Below, piece after piece: positions 60,435-64,000 of a DNA stretch of 64,000 nt. The notes under the pieces are model-generated. The model saw only the letters and a program-made list of their open reading frames with translations, was not told where the DNA came from and searched no databases. Position numbers and translations under genes: made by a program. Origin of the DNA: Perkinsus olseni. Lineage: Eukaryota > Perkinsozoa > Perkinsida. The stretch spans positions 1 through 64,000 of the forward strand of contig JABANN010000070.1 of assembly GCA_013115125.1 (NCBI GenBank), read 5' to 3'. Each line of letters begins with the position of its first letter. Position 1 is the first letter of the stretch.

Positions 60435-61072
60435 TGGGGTAGTAAGTACGTTGGGGATATATAACAGAGGAGGGGGGCGGTCAACGCTAAGAAGGAGGAG
60501 TAAGCAGCGGAGGCAGTTGTTGATGATGTACTGTACACAACACAAACCAGGAAGATGGATGAGACTTCAAGGCAGACAAGGTATGCATGGCAAGAGTAGC
60601 GCTAGGGGCAAAACATACATGGCCGGGGACGCGTTGAGGAAATGCAAGATTTTGCAAGACGGTCCAAGATTGATTCTGGATGATCTTTGTAAGTTAATAG
60701 TGAGCGGCTCGCTGTGACTCACAGTCTGTGAGCCCATTGTCCACCACCCTGGTATTTTGCTTGTTGGATCCGTTAGCAGCCTTGCTGCTGCACCCGTCAC
60801 CTTTGCCGTCGGTCCCGCCGCCGGCGGCCCATCGTTCAGTTTTCGCAGGCCTAGTCGGCGTGTAAACTCCTCGTCACGTCCCCGCTGACCTAGTTGGCTC
60901 CGATATTAACGCAAAAATTACGATGTCGATTAGCTCAGGTCGACGAGGGCGTTGCGCATCCTCCCTTCGACTGCCCATCCATGCCCCCTTGGGTGGGTGT
61001 TTCAACAGCTACTGTACTTCAACGCGACCTACGACCACACCCTCTCGCAATCAGCTCTTACCTCTCCCTATC
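60435..61072. other. Divergent promoter region of importin-5 and the bifunctional enzyme
   Basis: No separate gene is seen. An in-frame ATG at 60923 would extend the downstream enzyme by 50 residues (MSISSGRRGRCASSLRLPIH), a basic presequence-like segment. Confidence 0.4.
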
Positions 61073-63814
61073 ATGTCCACATCGGTCTACATCCGTCGAG
61101 ATGGTGTTGCCGTCCTCACTCTGCGCAACCCCCCTGTGAACTCCCTCAGCCAGGCCCACTGCAAGAGCCTAGTCCAAAACATGAAGATCCTACAGTCCAA
61201 CCCTACTGTCAAGGGCATCGTTATCACTGGTGAAGGCAAGTTCTTCTCGGGTGGCGCTGAGATCATGGAGTTCGAGTACCACATACGTCGAGGCGCCAAG
61301 ATGGACATGGCGTCGGGCATCCACGTTGTCATGAACACCATCGACAGCACCAACAAGCCCGTCGTGGCCGCCATCAATGGTATGGCCCTTGGTGGTGGCT
61401 TCGAGGTGGCCTTGGCGAGCCACTATCGTGTAGCCGTCCCTACTGCTAAGGTTGGTCTGCCTGAGGTTAACCTAGGCCTCCTACCGGGCGGTCAGGGCAC
61501 GCAGAGGCTGCCGAGGTTGGCTGGCGTCCAAGTTGCTCTGCAGACCATGCTGGCTGGTCAGCCCATCCCTGCACCTCTGGCAAAACGCCAGAAGATGATC
61601 GATGAGATCGTTCCTGCCGATAAGCTCATCGACGCGGCTGCTACTATCGCTCTCACCAAGCCGGTAAGGAGGACCAGTGAGATGACCTGCACTACAGCGG
61701 ACAGGGTTATGGTCGTCGGTGGTGCTGTGGAGATGGGCCTCAACCAGATAGACCGATTCCGCAAGCATCAGATCGCCCCCGACGCCATCGGTCGATGTGT
61801 TAAGGCGGCGGTCGAGAGCGGCGGCGACTTCCAGAAGGGCTGCCGGGTCGAGCAGCAGGAGTTCGACAAGTTGCTCTACTCGAAGGAATCCGGGGCGTTG
61901 CGGCATTTGTTTTTCGCCGAGAGATTGGCTAACAAAGTCTCCGGTGTGAGGGCCAAGCCTTTGCCGATTAGGAAGGTCGGTGTGGTCGGAGCTGGCCTGA
62001 TGGGTGGTGGCATCGCCATGTGCTTCGTTGCCAAGGTAGGGTCATCATGCGAACCCTTTTCCTCCTGCTTGTACTCCTACTTTTTAGGGCATCCCCGTGG
62101 TGTTGTTGGACGCCAAGCAGGAGTTCTTGTCGAAGGGTATGGGCCTCATCAGGAAGAACTACGAGACCAGTGTCGCCAGGAAGAGTATCAAACCCGAAGT
62201 GGCCGTCAAGCGGCTGGGGCTCATCAAACCTTCGCTGGACTATGCTGACTTCGCCGACTGTGACATCGTCATCGAGGCCGTTTTCGAGAATCTCAAGTTG
62301 AAGCAAGATATATTCAAGCAGCTTGATAAGGTATGCCTCTCCCCTGTACAGCCTGCCGCCCATGTTCGCTTTCAGGTGGCCAAGCCGGACGCCCTGCTTT
62401 GCAGCAACACCTCGAGCCTGGACATCGACGCCATAGCATCAGCTGTCCCTAGAAGGGCTAAGAACGTCGTTGGAACGTGAGTGCTCACAGTTGGCTATCA
62501 CAACCACTCGCGGATCGGAGTTGCAGGCACTTCTTTTCTCCGGCCAATGTTATGAAGCTCCTCGAGAACGTCCGCACTAAGGAGGCATCGGACACCACTA
62601 TAGCGACAGTGATGGCGATGGGAAAGCTCATAAACAAGGTGAGCTCGCAGGTATCCTGGACAAGTCGGCGAGGCGCTTCGTGTAGGTGGCTGTGCTGGTG
62701 GGCAACTGTGATGGGTTCGTCGGAAACCGCATGCTCGGGCCGTACGGCGCTGAGGTGCGGCAGATGGTGGAGGAAGGTAGTTGAGACTAGTCAAGTTGAC
62801 TGAGGAGAGGGGAGCGCCTCGGCTCAGGTGGCGATCTGGCCAAGTTCGACGCTGTCGCTACGGACTTCGGCATGGCTATGGGCCCTCTGTCTATGTCCGA
62901 TCTTGTCGGCCAAGATCTTTTCTGGAGAGCCAGGTATGTGCATGCGTGCTAATATCACCCCATACGCTCCTCTTGTGGTTGTTAGGAAAATGGCGGGTGA
63001 CATGAAGCTTGAAACTGCAGTCGCCATAGGTCCGCATGACCTCACCGACTGGCTGTGCGAAAAGGGCCGATTCGGTCAGAAAGCTGGCAAGGGTGAGTTG
63101 TCTAAGCGCTGGCCTCGTTGGTGGGCTCACTGCTAAGTAGGTATCTATGTCTACGGCAAGGGCAGAGGCGACAAGAAGCTCGACAAGGAGGTATTGGATG
63201 GAGTAAAGGAGATTCAGAAGCGGAAGGGTCGGTGTGACGATAGCAGCCCGATGGTGGACTGAGGTACTCTCAGGTGTCATCACTCCCAGAGAGATTGATG
63301 AGAAGGAAATGCTGGAGAGGATGCTCTTCCCCTTGGTCAATGAAGGATTCAAGGTGAGCGAAGGTCCCGGGATCGATCCTCACAGAGGTCGTTTTTACTG
63401 CAGATCCTCGAGGAAGGTATGGCTCAGCGACCGAGTGATATCGATATCGTGTGGATATACGGCTACGGCTTCCCACCGGTGAAGGTGTGATGAAGATGAG
63501 TTGATGACTCAGGGGAGCATTCTCATGTTAGGGCGGTCCGATGCACTGGGCTGACAACTACATCGGCCTCAACTACCTTCTTGAGCGTCTACGTTTTTAC
63601 GACAATCAGGCAGCGGAGCGATGCGCCAGAAATAAGAATTACAGGAAACCCAAGTAGGTCATCCGAGTGCTTCTCCCGGCCGGCTTGATTCCCTGTCAGG
63701 TACTTCGTTCCGAGTCGCCTTCTTGAGGACTGTGTGAAATCCAATATGAAATTGGCCGACTACTGGATGAAGAAGGAGAGGGAAGCAAGACGCCAGTCCT
63801 CCTCCAAGTTGTGA
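61073..63814 (+). CDS. Peroxisomal bifunctional enoyl-CoA hydratase/3-hydroxyacyl-CoA dehydrogenase with PTS1 (SKL)
   Basis: A multi-exon plus gene. The start at 61073 ([20 protein letters not shown]) matches the family's N-terminus; ATG 60923 would add a basic extension. The hydratase half shows [30 protein letters not shown] and [20 protein letters not shown]. The dehydrogenase half has the NAD loop [59 protein letters not shown] and [17 protein letters not shown]. The C-terminal domain has [12 protein letters not shown] and [18 protein letters not shown]. The protein ends QSSSKL before TGA (63812-63814), a canonical peroxisomal targeting signal 1. It performs steps two and three of peroxisomal beta-oxidation. 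PEX1 in the same window belongs to the import machinery it depends on. Confidence 0.9.
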
Positions 63815-64000
63815 TCATCCGCCCCCAGTGACCGGGCGAAGTCGAAGCAGAGACTTGTCCGTAGTTAATTTTTTAAATAGACTGCTACGATTTGTTTCTA
63901 GTGTTACCGCAGTATCAAAAACGCTTTCATGTTACGCCCACTGCTGCTGTTGAGTTATCGAGAGTAAACTCGTGGAGGTTCGAAATGGCGCGTGCTAGCG

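Noticed and set aside
1-64000. Spliced-leader RNA gene, CRISPR array or bacterial operon signals
   Set aside because: I looked for the conserved dinoflagellate/perkinsid leader sequence and found none. There is no repeat-spacer array and no prokaryotic gene organisation.

Overview
This window is nuclear DNA from a protist. Its coding regions are broken by many short GT-AG introns, and it carries eukaryotic tRNAs with internal pol III boxes. The gene content includes flagellar proteins (CFAP100, a CCDC81-like protein), a peroxisome system (PEX1, and a bifunctional beta-oxidation enzyme ending in SKL), importin-5, a SIRT6-type sirtuin and a selenocysteine-containing glutathione peroxidase. Dense packing, heptatricopeptide-like repeats and head-to-tail gene runs suggest an alveolate near the dinoflagellate/perkinsid branch (Perkinsus is my best guess). 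This is inference from content; no species marker was tested.

Layout. At 1-463 (minus) there is the edge of one retroelement, a gag-like capsid ORF. At 1931-6607 (plus) there is a nearly intact tyrosine-recombinase retrotransposon of the DIRS/Ngaro kind: gag, RT-RNase H and YR. tRNA-Ser(GCU) and tRNA-Arg(ACG) lie at 7290-7490, followed by a duplicated 107-bp block. From 8866 to 15511 three minus-strand genes encode CFAP100, a CAMK-like kinase and a glutathione peroxidase-glutaredoxin fusion. That fusion has an in-frame TGA at the active site and a SECIS-like hairpin in its 3' UTR. A repeat-rich stretch (16150-17035) precedes PEX1. A multi-finger matrin-type zinc-finger gene follows, then a CCDC81-like gene divergent from a heptatricopeptide-type gene, then a SIRT6-like gene preceded by a perfect 53-bp palindrome.

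From 47147 down to 33534, seven minus-strand genes lie head to tail with gaps as small as about 30-140 bp: phytochelatin synthase, a TMEM135-like protein, RNase P/MRP subunit Rpp29 (POP4), an alpha/beta hydrolase, a four-pass membrane protein, tRNA 2'-phosphotransferase (TPT1) and protein-only RNase P (PRORP). A tRNA-Leu gene sits antisense inside PRORP. Three tRNA/RNA-processing proteins plus a tRNA gene within 9 kb is the most striking neighbourhood here. The right part holds a single-exon RAVE subunit (RAV1/DMXL-like), a ZIP metal transporter, importin-5 and the peroxisomal bifunctional enzyme.

Shared themes are glutathione chemistry (Gpx-Grx and phytochelatin synthase), peroxisomes (PEX1, the SKL-tailed enzyme and perhaps TMEM135) and RNA processing. 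Exon boundaries were worked out by eye from splice sites, reading phase and family conservation. Gene ends are usually firmer than internal exon limits.
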